DNA of 25,789 nucleotides from DYGX01 sp035325905. GTDB taxonomy: Bacteria; Chloroflexota; Anaerolineae; Aggregatilineales; Aggregatilineaceae. The stretch spans positions 1 through 25,789 of the forward strand of contig DAOKYY010000048.1 in the NCBI GenBank assembly GCA_035325905.1, given 5' to 3'. The notes beneath the pieces were generated by a model. That model was given only the letters and a program-made list of their open reading frames with translations, ran no database searches and was not told the DNA's origin. A program made the translations under genes and the position numbers. This document shows, piece after piece, positions 6,970-15,500 of the stretch (positions are counted from its first letter, which is position 1; each line of letters opens with the position of its first letter).

Positions 6970-7647
6970 ATGGCAGAGCGGATTCTGTTGATCGAGGATG
7001 AGCCGGGGATTGCCGACTTTATCAAGCGCGGCCTGATCTACGAGGGCTATCGCGTGGACGTGGCCTACGACGGCCAGCAGGGGCTGGAAATGGCGCGCGA
7101 CACCCCGCCCGACCTGGTGATCCTCGACTGGATGCTGCCGGGCCTGGACGGGCTGGAAGTCTGCAAGCGCCTGCGCGCCGCCAGCGACGTGCCGATCCTG
7201 ATGCTGACGGCTAAAGAGGACGTGCAGGACCGCGTGCAGGGCCTCGACGCCGGAGCGGACGACTACCTCGTCAAGCCGTTCGCGTTCGACGAGCTGCTGG
7301 CGCGCATCCGCGCCCTGTTCCGGCGCGCCGCGCCCGCTTCGCAGCCGGAAGTGCTGCGCTTCGCCGATCTGACGCTCGACACCGGGACGCATCGCGCCCA
7401 GCGCGGCGACCGGTTTATTGACCTGACCGCCAAAGAGTACGAGCTGTTAGAGCTGTTCATGCGCAACCCGCGCCGCGTGCTGACGCGCGAGCTGATCTTC
7501 GACCGCGTGTGGAGCTACGACTTCGGCGGCGAGAGCAACATCATCGAGGTGTACGTTCGCTATTTGCGCCAGAAAACCGAGGAGAACGGCGAGCCGCGCC
7601 TGGTCCACACCGTGCGCGGCGTGGGCTACGTCCTGCGCGAGGACTGA
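6970..7647 (+). CDS. OmpR/PhoB-family response regulator
   Basis: Protein of 225 residues with a receiver domain (about 3-115) and an OmpR-type winged-helix DNA-binding domain (about 128-223). Receiver residues are all present: acidic pair E9/D10-E11 region (IEDE), phospho-acceptor D53 (LDWMLPG), T80 (MLTAK) and K102 (VKPF). The winged helix shows the typical LTAKEYELLELFMRNPRRVLTRE start, the recognition helix region NIIEVYVRYLRQK and the wing HTVRGVGYVLR. It would be phosphorylated by the histidine kinase encoded next and then bind direct-repeat sites as a dimer. AGGGGGAG lies six bases before the ATG. The likely targets include the PDZ protein gene downstream, where phased repeats are present (9256-9297); this is inference. 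Confidence 0.97.
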   Translation: MAERILLIEDEPGIADFIKRGLIYEGYRVDVAYDGQQGLEMARDTPPDLVILDWMLPGLDGLEVCKRLRAASDVPILMLTAKEDVQDRVQGLDAGADDYLVKPFAFDELLARIRALFRRAAPASQPEVLRFADLTLDTGTHRAQRGDRFIDLTAKEYELLELFMRNPRRVLTRELIFDRVWSYDFGGESNIIEVYVRYLRQKTEENGEPRLVHTVRGVGYVLRED

Positions 7648-7663
7648 CGCGGCGGCTGCCCTC

Positions 7664-7684
7664 ACCCGCTCCCGGCGGGTTTCT
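7664..7684 (+). terminator. Hairpin plus T-rich tail between regulator and kinase
   Basis: ACCCGC (7664-7669) and GCGGGT (7675-7680) form a 6-bp stem with a 5-base loop, followed by TTCTC. It is 17 bases after the regulator stop and could partly uncouple regulator and kinase transcription. Confidence 0.5.
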
Positions 7685-7705
7685 CATCCATTGCTCAGGA
7701 TAGAG

Positions 7706-7714
7706 TGTTACACT
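7706..7714 (+). promoter_or_regulatory. Extended -10 for the histidine kinase gene
   Basis: TGTTACACT: TGn plus TACACT, 71 bases before the kinase ATG at 7786 and downstream of the hairpin at 7664-7684. Suggests a separate kinase transcript. No -35 at the right distance. Confidence 0.45.
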
Positions 7715-7785
7715 TAAACGATAGCCGCGCGGCGCATCAGGCCGCGCCAGCCGCCCGTTGACCGACCAGCGGAACACCTGACGGC

Positions 7786-9237
7786 ATGACGATCCGGACC
7801 CGTCTGACCTTTCTCTATTCCAGCCTGCTTGCCTGCGTGATTCTGGTGTTCATCGCGGCGACCTCCAGCGTGCTAAGCTGGACGCTGCGCGCCCAGGTTG
7901 ACGAGACGCTGCGCGAGGTGATCGACAGCGAGCGTTACAACGCGCTGAACGACATCCGCTGGCCCACCTCCGGCGACTCGATGTCCACCAAAGCGCGCAG
8001 CACCCCCGGCCTGTTCGTGCAGATCTGGCACTACAACGAGAATGGACAGCCGTTTCTGCACACCGTGTCGTACAGCTTGCTCGGCTACGGCTACAACGAG
8101 CCGCTGGACCCGATGGCGCTCGGCGAGTCGCAGGAAGTGCGCCGCGACGTGACGATTGGCGGCGATCACCGGCGCGTGATGTCCGCCCCGCTGGTGATCG
8201 AGGGCAAGGTGCGCGGCTATATCCAGGCTGCGGCCTCGCTGCGCACGGTGGACGCCGCGATCGACCGCCTGCTGAAGATCATGCTCGTCGGCGGGACGAT
8301 CACGCTGTTGATCTCGCTACTGGTCGGCGACTATCTGGCGCGGCGCGCGCTGCGCCCGATCGACGCCATCGCCCAGACGGCCAAGCAGATCACGGCGGCG
8401 GACGACCTCAGCCGCCGCATCCCCTACGATGGCCCGCCCGACGAGCTGGGCCAGCTTACGCACATCTTCAACAACACGCTGGAGCGGCTGGAGCGCCTGT
8501 TCAACGTGCAGCGCCGCTTCGTAGCGGATGTCTCGCACGAGATGCGCACGCCGCTGACCACGATCCAGGGCAACATCGACCTGATGCGCCGCATCGGGCC
8601 GGATGACCAGGCGATGGCCGCCATCGCCGGGGAAGCGCGCCGCATGTCGCGCCTGGTCGAGGACCTGCTGCTGCTCGCCAAAGCCGACGCCGGACGCCTG
8701 CCGCTGGAGCAGACGCGTGTCGAGCTAGACACGCTGTTGATGGACGTGTTCCACCAGTCAAAAATGCTGTCCGGTGAGGTCAACATCGCGCTCGGCCCGG
8801 TCGAGGCGGCGCGCGTGATGGGCGATACGGACCGGCTGCGCCAGCTTCTGCTCAACCTGGTGTCGAACGCCATCAAGTACACGCCGCCGGGCGGCACCGT
8901 GACCCTGGGGCTGACGCGCGAAGGCAGCGACGCCCGGCTGACCGTCAGCGACACCGGGATTGGCATCGCACCGGAAGACCAGGAGCACATCTTCGACCGC
9001 TTCTACCGGGTCGACAAAGCGCGATCGCGCGCGCAGGGCAGCACCGGCCTCGGCCTCTCGATCGCGCAATGGATCGCCGAAGCGCACGGCGGCGAGATCA
9101 GCGTCAGCAGCACGATCGACGTGGGGTCGATTTTCACCGTGCGGCTGCCGCTCGCGCCGGACGCCGGTCCACAGCCCGCCGCCACGCGACCCTCGTTGCC
9201 GCACGTGCGCGCCATCCGCATCCCCCGCACGCGCTAG
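7786..9237 (+). CDS. Sensor histidine kinase with HAMP domain
   Basis: Membrane sensor kinase of 483 residues. TM1 (about 8-30) and TM2 (about 163-183) enclose an extracytoplasmic sensor region of about 130 residues with no recognisable domain. A HAMP linker follows (RRALRPIDAIAQTAKQI, about 184-240), then the HisKA dimerisation helix with phospho-accepting H251 in VADVSHEMRTPLTTI, and a full HATPase_c domain: N box with N361 (LLLNLVSNAIKY), G1 box DTGIGI (389-394), F box FDRFYR (403-408) and G2 box STGLGLSI (419-426). The last 25 residues are a Pro/Arg-rich tail. It would autophosphorylate and signal to the OmpR-type regulator encoded 138 bases upstream. No clear SD is present before the ATG; it may have its own promoter (7706-7714). 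Confidence 0.96.
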   Translation: MTIRTRLTFLYSSLLACVILVFIAATSSVLSWTLRAQVDETLREVIDSERYNALNDIRWPTSGDSMSTKARSTPGLFVQIWHYNENGQPFLHTVSYSLLGYGYNEPLDPMALGESQEVRRDVTIGGDHRRVMSAPLVIEGKVRGYIQAAASLRTVDAAIDRLLKIMLVGGTITLLISLLVGDYLARRALRPIDAIAQTAKQITAADDLSRRIPYDGPPDELGQLTHIFNNTLERLERLFNVQRRFVADVSHEMRTPLTTIQGNIDLMRRIGPDDQAMAAIAGEARRMSRLVEDLLLLAKADAGRLPLEQTRVELDTLLMDVFHQSKMLSGEVNIALGPVEAARVMGDTDRLRQLLLNLVSNAIKYTPPGGTVTLGLTREGSDARLTVSDTGIGIAPEDQEHIFDRFYRVDKARSRAQGSTGLGLSIAQWIAEAHGGEISVSSTIDVGSIFTVRLPLAPDAGPQPAATRPSLPHVRAIRIPRTR

Positions 9238-9255
9238 ACATGGCGTCCGCTTCCG

Positions 9256-9297
9256 TTCTTAGGCATTTCTAAGATCGCGCTTACACATTCTTTACAC
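9256..9297 (+). promoter_or_regulatory. Two sets of 11-bp-phased direct repeats upstream of the PDZ gene
   Basis: TTCTTAG (9256-9262) is repeated as TTCTAAG (9267-9273), and TTACAC (9281-9286) as TTACAC (9292-9297). In both pairs the repeat distance is 11 bp, one helical turn, as in OmpR/PhoB-type regulator boxes. The first pair also contains the inverted repeat TCTTAG/CTAAGA. A TACACT -10 hexamer overlaps the last repeat (9293-9298), 65 bases before the ATG, so part of the second pair may simply be the promoter. Confidence 0.45.
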
Positions 9298-9363
9298 TTG
9301 TCTGCGAGATTCTCCAATACAAGGTGAAGTACAGGTAGCTATTGAACGGAGGATTGACCGAAA

Positions 9364-10989
9364 ATGTCTGCTCTGAAACGATTCTTGATTCTCAGCGTGA
9401 CGGTGGCGCTGGCCTTTGGCGGTCTGAGCCTGGGCCTGGCGCGCGCCGCCGGGAGCCAGCCGGTGTCCGCTACCGCCCTCCAAACGGGCGGCACGGCGTG
9501 GCTCGGCGTCTCGATCGAAGACACGGGCGACGGCGTGACCGTGCGCGAAGTCACCCCCGGCTCGCCCGCCGACGAAGCCGGTCTGCGCGCCGGGGACGTG
9601 ATCACGGCGGTCGACGGCGAGCCGGTCGCGTCGGCGGAGGCGCTGGTTGACCTGATCGCCAGCCATGCGGTGGGCGACGAGATCACCGTCACGGCGGAGT
9701 GGCGCGGCGTCGCGCGCGATCACACCGTGACGCTCGGCGAGCGCCCGGCGGATTTCGGCCAGCCGCAGCCCCCTTCGGTTGAGATGGCGCCCGGCATGAT
9801 GATCGGCGGGACCTTCAGCCTGTTCGGGCTGACCGCTGAGCTGACCGACCAGGGCCTGGAGATCCAGTCGTTGGAAGACGACTCGCCCTTCGTGGCGGCG
9901 GGGTTGCAAACAGGCGACGTGATCACCCAGATCAACGGCGTGGACGTGACCGCGAATATGGGCCGGGACCTGATGCTCGCGCTGCGCAGCGACCAGCCGC
10001 TGACGCTAACCGTGCTGCGCGATGGCGAAGAAACGACGATCGAGGTGGACGTGAGCGGTCTGCTCGGCGAGCTGATGCCGGATGTCGAGCTGCCGGACAT
10101 CAACATGCAGCCGGGCCGTGGCTTCGGCTTCGGCGCGATGGTCGGCGGTCTGCTGGGGCTGGACGCCGAGATGACCAGCGAAGGTCTGGCGATCAACGAG
10201 ATCTCCGAGGACTCTCCGCTGGCGGGCAGCGGCCTGCAGGCGGGCGATGTCGTGACGGCGGTCAACGGCGTCTCGCTGACTGACTTCGAACCGGGCGCGA
10301 TGATGGGCCTGCTCGGCGACCTGACGCCGGGCGGCACCCTGACACTGACTGTCCTGCGCGACGGGGCCGAGACGACGGTCGAGATCACCCTGCCGGACAC
10401 CTTCCAGTTCCAGTTTACGCCTGGCGGGCCGGGCTTCGGCTTCCAGCACGGGCAGGGCCGGGGCTTTGGGCCGGGCATGGGCGGCATGATGGGTTCCGCC
10501 CAACCGGCGCAGCTTGGCGTGCGGTTCTCGGTCATTACCGCCGCGCTGGCGACCGAGCGCGGGCTGTCGGTTCAGGAAGGCGCGCTGATCGAGCAGGTCT
10601 ACGACGGCACGCCCGCGGCGGAAGCTGGCCTGGAAGCTGGCGATATCATCACGGCGGTCGATGGCGACCCGGTCGACCAGCAGCGGACGCTGCGCGAGCG
10701 CCTGCTGGCCTACGACGAGGGTGAGGTCGTCACCCTGACGGTGCTGCGCGGCGGTGAGGAGCTGAGCGTCGACGTGACGCTTGGCCCCAACTCCGGCGGG
10801 TTTGGCTTCGGCTTTGGGCCGGGCATGGGCGGCGACGGCGGGATGTTCTTCTTCGGGCCGGGCGGCATGGATAAAGACTTCATGCGCCACCACCCGTTCT
10901 TCTTCGGACAGGGCGGCGATTCCGGCTCCGCGCCCTCTGAAAACATGCCGTCGAACAATACCGGCGACGCCTCAGGCAGCAACGCCTAA
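9364..10989 (+). CDS. Secreted or membrane-anchored protein with four PDZ domains and no protease domain
   Basis: Protein of 541 residues. The N-terminus has a basic start and a hydrophobic stretch (6-27) ending in ARA, a signal peptide or anchor. Four PDZ domains of the HtrA/DegP type follow at about 44-127, 148-230, 262-343 and 383-473, each with the core pattern SPA-x-x-AGL-x-x-GD-hh-T-x-hh-G (for example EAGLRAGDVITAVDG and AGLEAGDIITAVDG). No trypsin-like domain, S41 or M50 catalytic motif is present. Domains 2-4 are separated by Gly/Phe/Met-rich spacers (RGFGFGAMVGG, GPGMGGMMG, GFGFGPGMGG) and the C-terminus contains MRHHPFFFG and a Ser/Asn-rich tail. Role inferred: an envelope adaptor or chaperone-like binder of exposed C-termini. 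GGAGG lies 11 bases upstream of the ATG. It follows the two-component pair and is probably its target. Confidence 0.92.
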   Translation: MSALKRFLILSVTVALAFGGLSLGLARAAGSQPVSATALQTGGTAWLGVSIEDTGDGVTVREVTPGSPADEAGLRAGDVITAVDGEPVASAEALVDLIASHAVGDEITVTAEWRGVARDHTVTLGERPADFGQPQPPSVEMAPGMMIGGTFSLFGLTAELTDQGLEIQSLEDDSPFVAAGLQTGDVITQINGVDVTANMGRDLMLALRSDQPLTLTVLRDGEETTIEVDVSGLLGELMPDVELPDINMQPGRGFGFGAMVGGLLGLDAEMTSEGLAINEISEDSPLAGSGLQAGDVVTAVNGVSLTDFEPGAMMGLLGDLTPGGTLTLTVLRDGAETTVEITLPDTFQFQFTPGGPGFGFQHGQGRGFGPGMGGMMGSAQPAQLGVRFSVITAALATERGLSVQEGALIEQVYDGTPAAEAGLEAGDIITAVDGDPVDQQRTLRERLLAYDEGEVVTLTVLRGGEELSVDVTLGPNSGGFGFGFGPGMGGDGGMFFFGPGGMDKDFMRHHPFFFGQGGDSGSAPSENMPSNNTGDASGSNA

Positions 10990-11011
10990 GGGGTTCAGGC
11001 GCTTCATGACG

Positions 11012-11040
11012 GAGGGATGCAGGGCTGCATCCCTCTTTTC
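11012..11040 (+). terminator. Strong intrinsic terminator after the PDZ gene
   Basis: GAGGGATGCAG (11012-11022) and CTGCATCCCTC (11025-11035) are perfect inverted repeats with almost no loop, directly followed by TTTTC. It starts 22 bases after the stop and is the clearest Rho-independent terminator in the window. Confidence 0.85.
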
Positions 11041-11052
11041 GTTCCGATTGGA

Positions 11053-11058
11053 TATACT
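11053..11058 (+). promoter_or_regulatory. -10 TATACT before the C69 peptidase gene
   Basis: TATACT, 78 bases before the ATG at 11137 and 13 bases after the terminator of the PDZ gene. No -35 seen. Confidence 0.45.
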
Positions 11059-11136
11059 CTGCCACACAGGGTCTTGTAGCGCACAGCACCGCTCGCGCGT
11101 GACACCAGTCATCGAGGCTCCACCGGAGAAAAGATC

Positions 11137-12468
11137 ATGTGCGATACTCTGGTCGCGCTAGGCAGCGCCACCGCCGATGGAATTACGTTGTTCGCCAAGA
11201 ACAGCGATCGCGAGCCGAACGAGGCGCACCACCTGCTGCGCGTCCCGCGCGCGCATCACCCTGCGGGCAGCACCGTCACCTGCACCTATCTGACCATTCC
11301 CCAGGCGCGCACAACCTACGAGGTGCTGCTCGCCAAGCCGTTCTGGATCTGGGGCGCGGAGATGGGCGCCAACGAGCACGGCGTCGCGATCGGCAACGAG
11401 GCCGTCTTCACGCGCGTGCCGTACGAGAAACAGGCCGGGCTGCTGGGCATGGACTTGCTGCGGCTGGGGCTGGAGCGGGCGCGCACCGCGCGCGAGGCGC
11501 TGGACGTGATCACCGGGCTGCTGGCCGAGTACGGCCAGGGAGGCAACTCCGGCTTCCGGCACAAATTCTATTACCACAACAGCTTTTTGATCGCGGACCC
11601 GCGCGACGCCTGGGTCCTCGAAACTGCGGGGCGTCACTGGGCCGCCGAGCAGGTCAGGGACGTGCGCGCGATCTCGAACGGGCTGACCATCGGCACCCGG
11701 TGGGACTTGGCATCGGACGATCTGGTGAGCTATGCCGTCGAGCGCGGCTGGTGCCGGGGCCGCGACGATTTCCATTTCGCCAACTGCTATTCGGACACGC
11801 TCTACACGCGCCTGAGCGCGTGCCGCTACCGCCGCGCGACGACCGAGCAGGCGCTCCGCAGCCAGATCGGCGCGCTGACCGTCCCGGCGATGATCGCCGC
11901 GCTGCGCAGCCACGGCGCAGCGCCGTATAACCCGGCGGCGGGGCTGACCGGGGCCGAGATCTGCATGCACGCCGCGTTCGGGCCGGTGCGCGCCAGCCAG
12001 ACGGTCGGCTCGATGGTCTCGTCGCTGGCGCCGGACGTGCAGACGCACTTCGTCACCGGGACGGCAGCGCCCTGCACCAGCGTCTTCAAGCCGGTGTGGC
12101 TGGGCGCGGACCTCGACCTGTTCGGGCCGATCCCTGATGGGCGCTATGACGAGGCGACACTCTTCTGGCGGCACGAGGCGCTGCACCGCGCCACCCTGCG
12201 CAACTACCCCGCGTTGGCCCCGCTGTATCAGCCGGAGCGCGACGCCCTGGAGCAGCGCATCATCCCGGCGGCGCTGGCGTTTCGCCACACCGCGCCGGAA
12301 GATCGCGTCGCGTTCGCGTCTCGCTGTTTCGCAGAAGCCGCCGCCGCCGAGGCCCGGTGGCGCGCCGACGTCGAGGCTGCGCCGGTGTCCGGCTCGCCTG
12401 GCCTGCTCTACCGGCGGGCGTGGCAGGCGCGCAACCGTGCGGCGGGGATGCCGCACGAAAGCAGTTAA
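11137..12468 (+). CDS. Secernin-like C69-family Ntn-hydrolase (dipeptidase family)
   Basis: Protein of 443 residues, close to secernin length (about 415-425) with a short extension. The N-terminus MCDTLVALGSATADGITLFAKNSDREPNE carries the family hallmark: C2 becomes the N-terminal nucleophile after removal of Met, and the K-N-S-D-R motif lies about 20 residues later. Further typical segments are ANEHGVAIGNEAVFTR, the GMDLLRLGLERA helix, and NSFLIADPRDAWVLETAGRHWAA. No signal peptide is present, so it is cytoplasmic. Family members are dipeptidases or amidohydrolases, and secernins have unclear substrates, so exact activity is open. GGAG lies eight bases upstream. The gene is flanked by a terminator upstream and an inverted repeat downstream and is probably monocistronic. 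Confidence 0.93.
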   Translation: MCDTLVALGSATADGITLFAKNSDREPNEAHHLLRVPRAHHPAGSTVTCTYLTIPQARTTYEVLLAKPFWIWGAEMGANEHGVAIGNEAVFTRVPYEKQAGLLGMDLLRLGLERARTAREALDVITGLLAEYGQGGNSGFRHKFYYHNSFLIADPRDAWVLETAGRHWAAEQVRDVRAISNGLTIGTRWDLASDDLVSYAVERGWCRGRDDFHFANCYSDTLYTRLSACRYRRATTEQALRSQIGALTVPAMIAALRSHGAAPYNPAAGLTGAEICMHAAFGPVRASQTVGSMVSSLAPDVQTHFVTGTAAPCTSVFKPVWLGADLDLFGPIPDGRYDEATLFWRHEALHRATLRNYPALAPLYQPERDALEQRIIPAALAFRHTAPEDRVAFASRCFAEAAAAEARWRADVEAAPVSGSPGLLYRRAWQARNRAAGMPHESS

Positions 12469-12492
12469 AGCCAGCCACAAGCAGCGTAAAAG

Positions 12493-12548
12493 CAGCCAGC
12501 AGCAGCTCAGCCACCGCGAGCGCGCGGGACGGGGGCTGCTGCTGGCTG
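12493..12548. terminator. 14-bp perfect inverted repeat between convergent genes
   Basis: CAGCCAGCAGCAGC (12493-12506) and GCTGCTGCTGGCTG (12535-12548) pair perfectly around a 28-base loop, in the 96-bp gap between the C69 stop and the ftsK stop. Probably a bidirectional terminator or mRNA 3' end structure; there is no T tract on either side. Confidence 0.6.
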
Positions 12549-12564
12549 TGCGCTTCGCTACGGC

Positions 12565-15500
12565 TCAGTCGAACTTCAGCACTTCGCGCGGCTTGCTGCC
12601 GCTCTCGGCCGGGCCGACGATGCCCTCCTGCTCCATCAGGTCGATCAGGCGCGCGGCGCGCGTGTAGCCGATCCGCAGCCGCCGCTGGAGCAGGGAGATC
12701 GACGCCTTGCCGAGATTCTGCACGACCTCAACCGCCTGCCGGTACAGCTCGTCCTCGTCCGAGCCGTCGTCCTCGTCGTCGAACGACAGCGCGCTCCCGC
12801 CGTCCCAGAAGGTCGGCTGGCCGTTCTCGCCGCGCATCGGCACGGAGCCGCCGCTGCGCCCGCCGTCCATCGGGGCGACGTTGAAGTACATGCCTCTGGC
12901 TGACGGTGCGCCATGTTGAGCTTTCTGCTGTCGCCAGTGATTGATTATCCCGTTGATCTCCTCGTCGGAGACGTAAACACCCTGCATACGCAGCGGCGCG
13001 GCGGCGTCAGGCGACTGGTAGAGCATGTCGCCTCGGCCCAACAGCTTCTCCGCGCCTGGCTGATCTAGGATCACGCGCGAGTCCACCGAGGATGCGACCG
13101 CGAACGCGATCCGCGCCGGAAAGTTGGCCTTGATCAGCCCGGTGATGATGTCCACGCTGGGGCGCTGCGTGCTGATGATCAGGTGGATGCCGGTCGCGCG
13201 GGCCATCTGCGCCAGCCGGGCGAGCAAGCGCTCGGTTTCGTCCGGCGCGAGCATCATCAGGTCCGCCAGCTCGTCGATCACCACGACTAGGTACGGCATC
13301 TTTTCATCCGGGAATTTGCGGTTGTAATCCATGATATTGCGCGAGGCAGTATCTGCGAACCGTTGATAGCGCGCCTCCATCTCGCGCTGCACCGCCTGTA
13401 GAACGCCAACGATTCGTTCCAAATCGACCACAACATCCGAAACTAGATGTGGGATGCCGTTGTAGCCGGTCAGCTCGACGCGCTTGGGGTCGACCATGAT
13501 GAACTGCACGTCTCGCGGCGAGTTGTTGACTAGCAGGCAGGTGATGATCGCGTTGACGCAGACCGATTTGCCGGAGCCGGTCGTCCCGGCGATCAGCAGG
13601 TGCGGCATGGCGGTCAGGTCGGCGGCGACCGGCGTGCCGTCCACGCCCAGGCCGAGCGCGATCGCCAGCTTGGAGTCGATGCGCTTGAACTCCGGTGACT
13701 CGATCACGTCGCGCAGCGTCACCAGGGTTAGCTCGTCGTTGGGCACCTCGATCCCGACGAATCCCTTGCCGGGCACGGGCGCCTCGATGCGGATCGACTT
13801 GGCGGCCAGCGCCAGCGCGAGGTCCGCGTCCAGCCGGGCGATCGAGCCAACTTTGACGCGCATTTTCTTCCCGGTACGGTTGACCAGGTAATCCGGCTCG
13901 ACGCCGAACTGCGTAACGACTGGGCCGGGATTAACTTCAACGACTCGACCCGGCGCGCCGAAGCTCGCCAGCGTATCCTCGATTACCTGAGCTTTCTTGA
14001 TCAGCACCTCGTCGTTGACGCGCTGCTCCTTACCGGCTTTGAGCGTCGTAATGTCCGGCAGGGTGTAGTCGACGCGCTTGGGCTTGTGCGTGTGGCTGAC
14101 CGGTTTCGACTCGTCGCCGCGCTTCGGCCTTTCGGGAACGTCCACCCGCGCCCGCCGCGTGAAATCGTCGGAAGGCTGCGTCTGGCCGGTGTCTTCGCGC
14201 GCCAGCCGCGCCGTGTGCTCGTTGGCGGCGCGCACCCCCGCGTCGCTGGGCGGTGGAGTCACCGATCCCATTGGGCGCTGCGGCGGGCGGACGATCCCCT
14301 TCGGGCGGGCCGGTGTCTCGAACAGCGGCGGCGCGTCTTCCTCGTCCTCGTCTTCCCCGTCCAGCAGGTCGAGGTCGTCCTCGTCGTCCTCGTCCTCCCC
14401 GGCGACCTCGGCGGCGGCGCGCCCGGTGATCGAGGCGCGCAGGCCGCCAAAGCGCGGGCTTTCGGCGCGCAGCGAGGGCCGCGCCGGGCGCGCGGGCGGA
14501 TCGACCGCAGGCTCGTCGTCCGGCGCAGGCTCTGGCTCGCGATGCCCGCCCAGCGCGGACGCGCCCGCCAGGGCTGCTCCGGCCAGCGCCGCCCCGCCGA
14601 TCAGGTTCCCCAGGCCGGAGCCACGCGGCGGCGCCGGGTCGCGCTCGGCGGACGTGTCCGTCGAGCGGTCGTTCGCGGGTGCGGCAGGCGGCTCGTCGCG
14701 TTTCTCGCCGTCCGATACAGGGCGCGACGGGAGGTTGATCCCGTCCAGGAACGAGCGCACCCGCTCGCTCTCGGCCGGGCGCTCAGGCCGGGGCGTAGAA
14801 TGCGCCAGCGGGGGGCGGCTGGGGGGTTCTTCGGCGGGCGGACGGGGCGCACCCGAACTAAACGGGAGCGTGCGACGCGGCGGCGCGCTGTCCTCGCGCC
14901 CTGGGCGGACCGGCGCGCCCGTGCTGCGAACCGGCGGCTCGATGTCGTCCGCCGTCGATTCTGCGGTCGGCCCGGCGTCCGGAGTCTCATTTGTGTCGGG
15001 CGTCTGCGTCGTTCCCGGCGCGCCAAACGCGGGCCGGGCGCGGTACGGGTTGGCGAAGGGCAGCGACCGCGCGGCGTCCGCCTCCGGCCCGGCGGAAGGC
15101 GCGTCGCTCACAGGCTCGACCCGCTGTGATGGGCGGATCGCCAGCCCGCCGGGCGGCGTCTCGTCCACTGCGGCGCGCAGCGGGCGGCGCGGAGCGTTTG
15201 CGGCCAGCTCAGTATCCGTGGCTCCCGGCGTGTCGGGCGCTTCCTCAGGCTCGCCGGTGTCGTCCGCGTCATCCTCGTCGTCGAGGTCGTCAGGCTCGCC
15301 GGCGGGCGCGGCAAACGGCAGCGGCCTGCCGGGCCGGTCGCGTGTCGGCAGCGTGAAGCCGCTCATGCGGCGCGGCGGCTCGCCCGGCGCGGCGTCCGGC
15401 GCACCGTTCTCGGACGTGACAGGCGCGGGCGCGGCATGGTCCGCCGCCGCGCCCGGTGAGGCGGCGGCTCCCTTCGCGGGAGTCTCGTCCTCGGCGGCGT

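Noticed and set aside
9364..10989. HtrA/DegP-type serine protease
   Set aside because: No trypsin-like domain or catalytic triad; the protein is PDZ domains and spacers only.
11158..12480. Minus-strand open frame of 440 codons opposite the C69 peptidase
   Set aside because: Arg/Gln/Ala-rich shadow with no recognisable domain; the plus-strand frame has full secernin motifs including Cys2.
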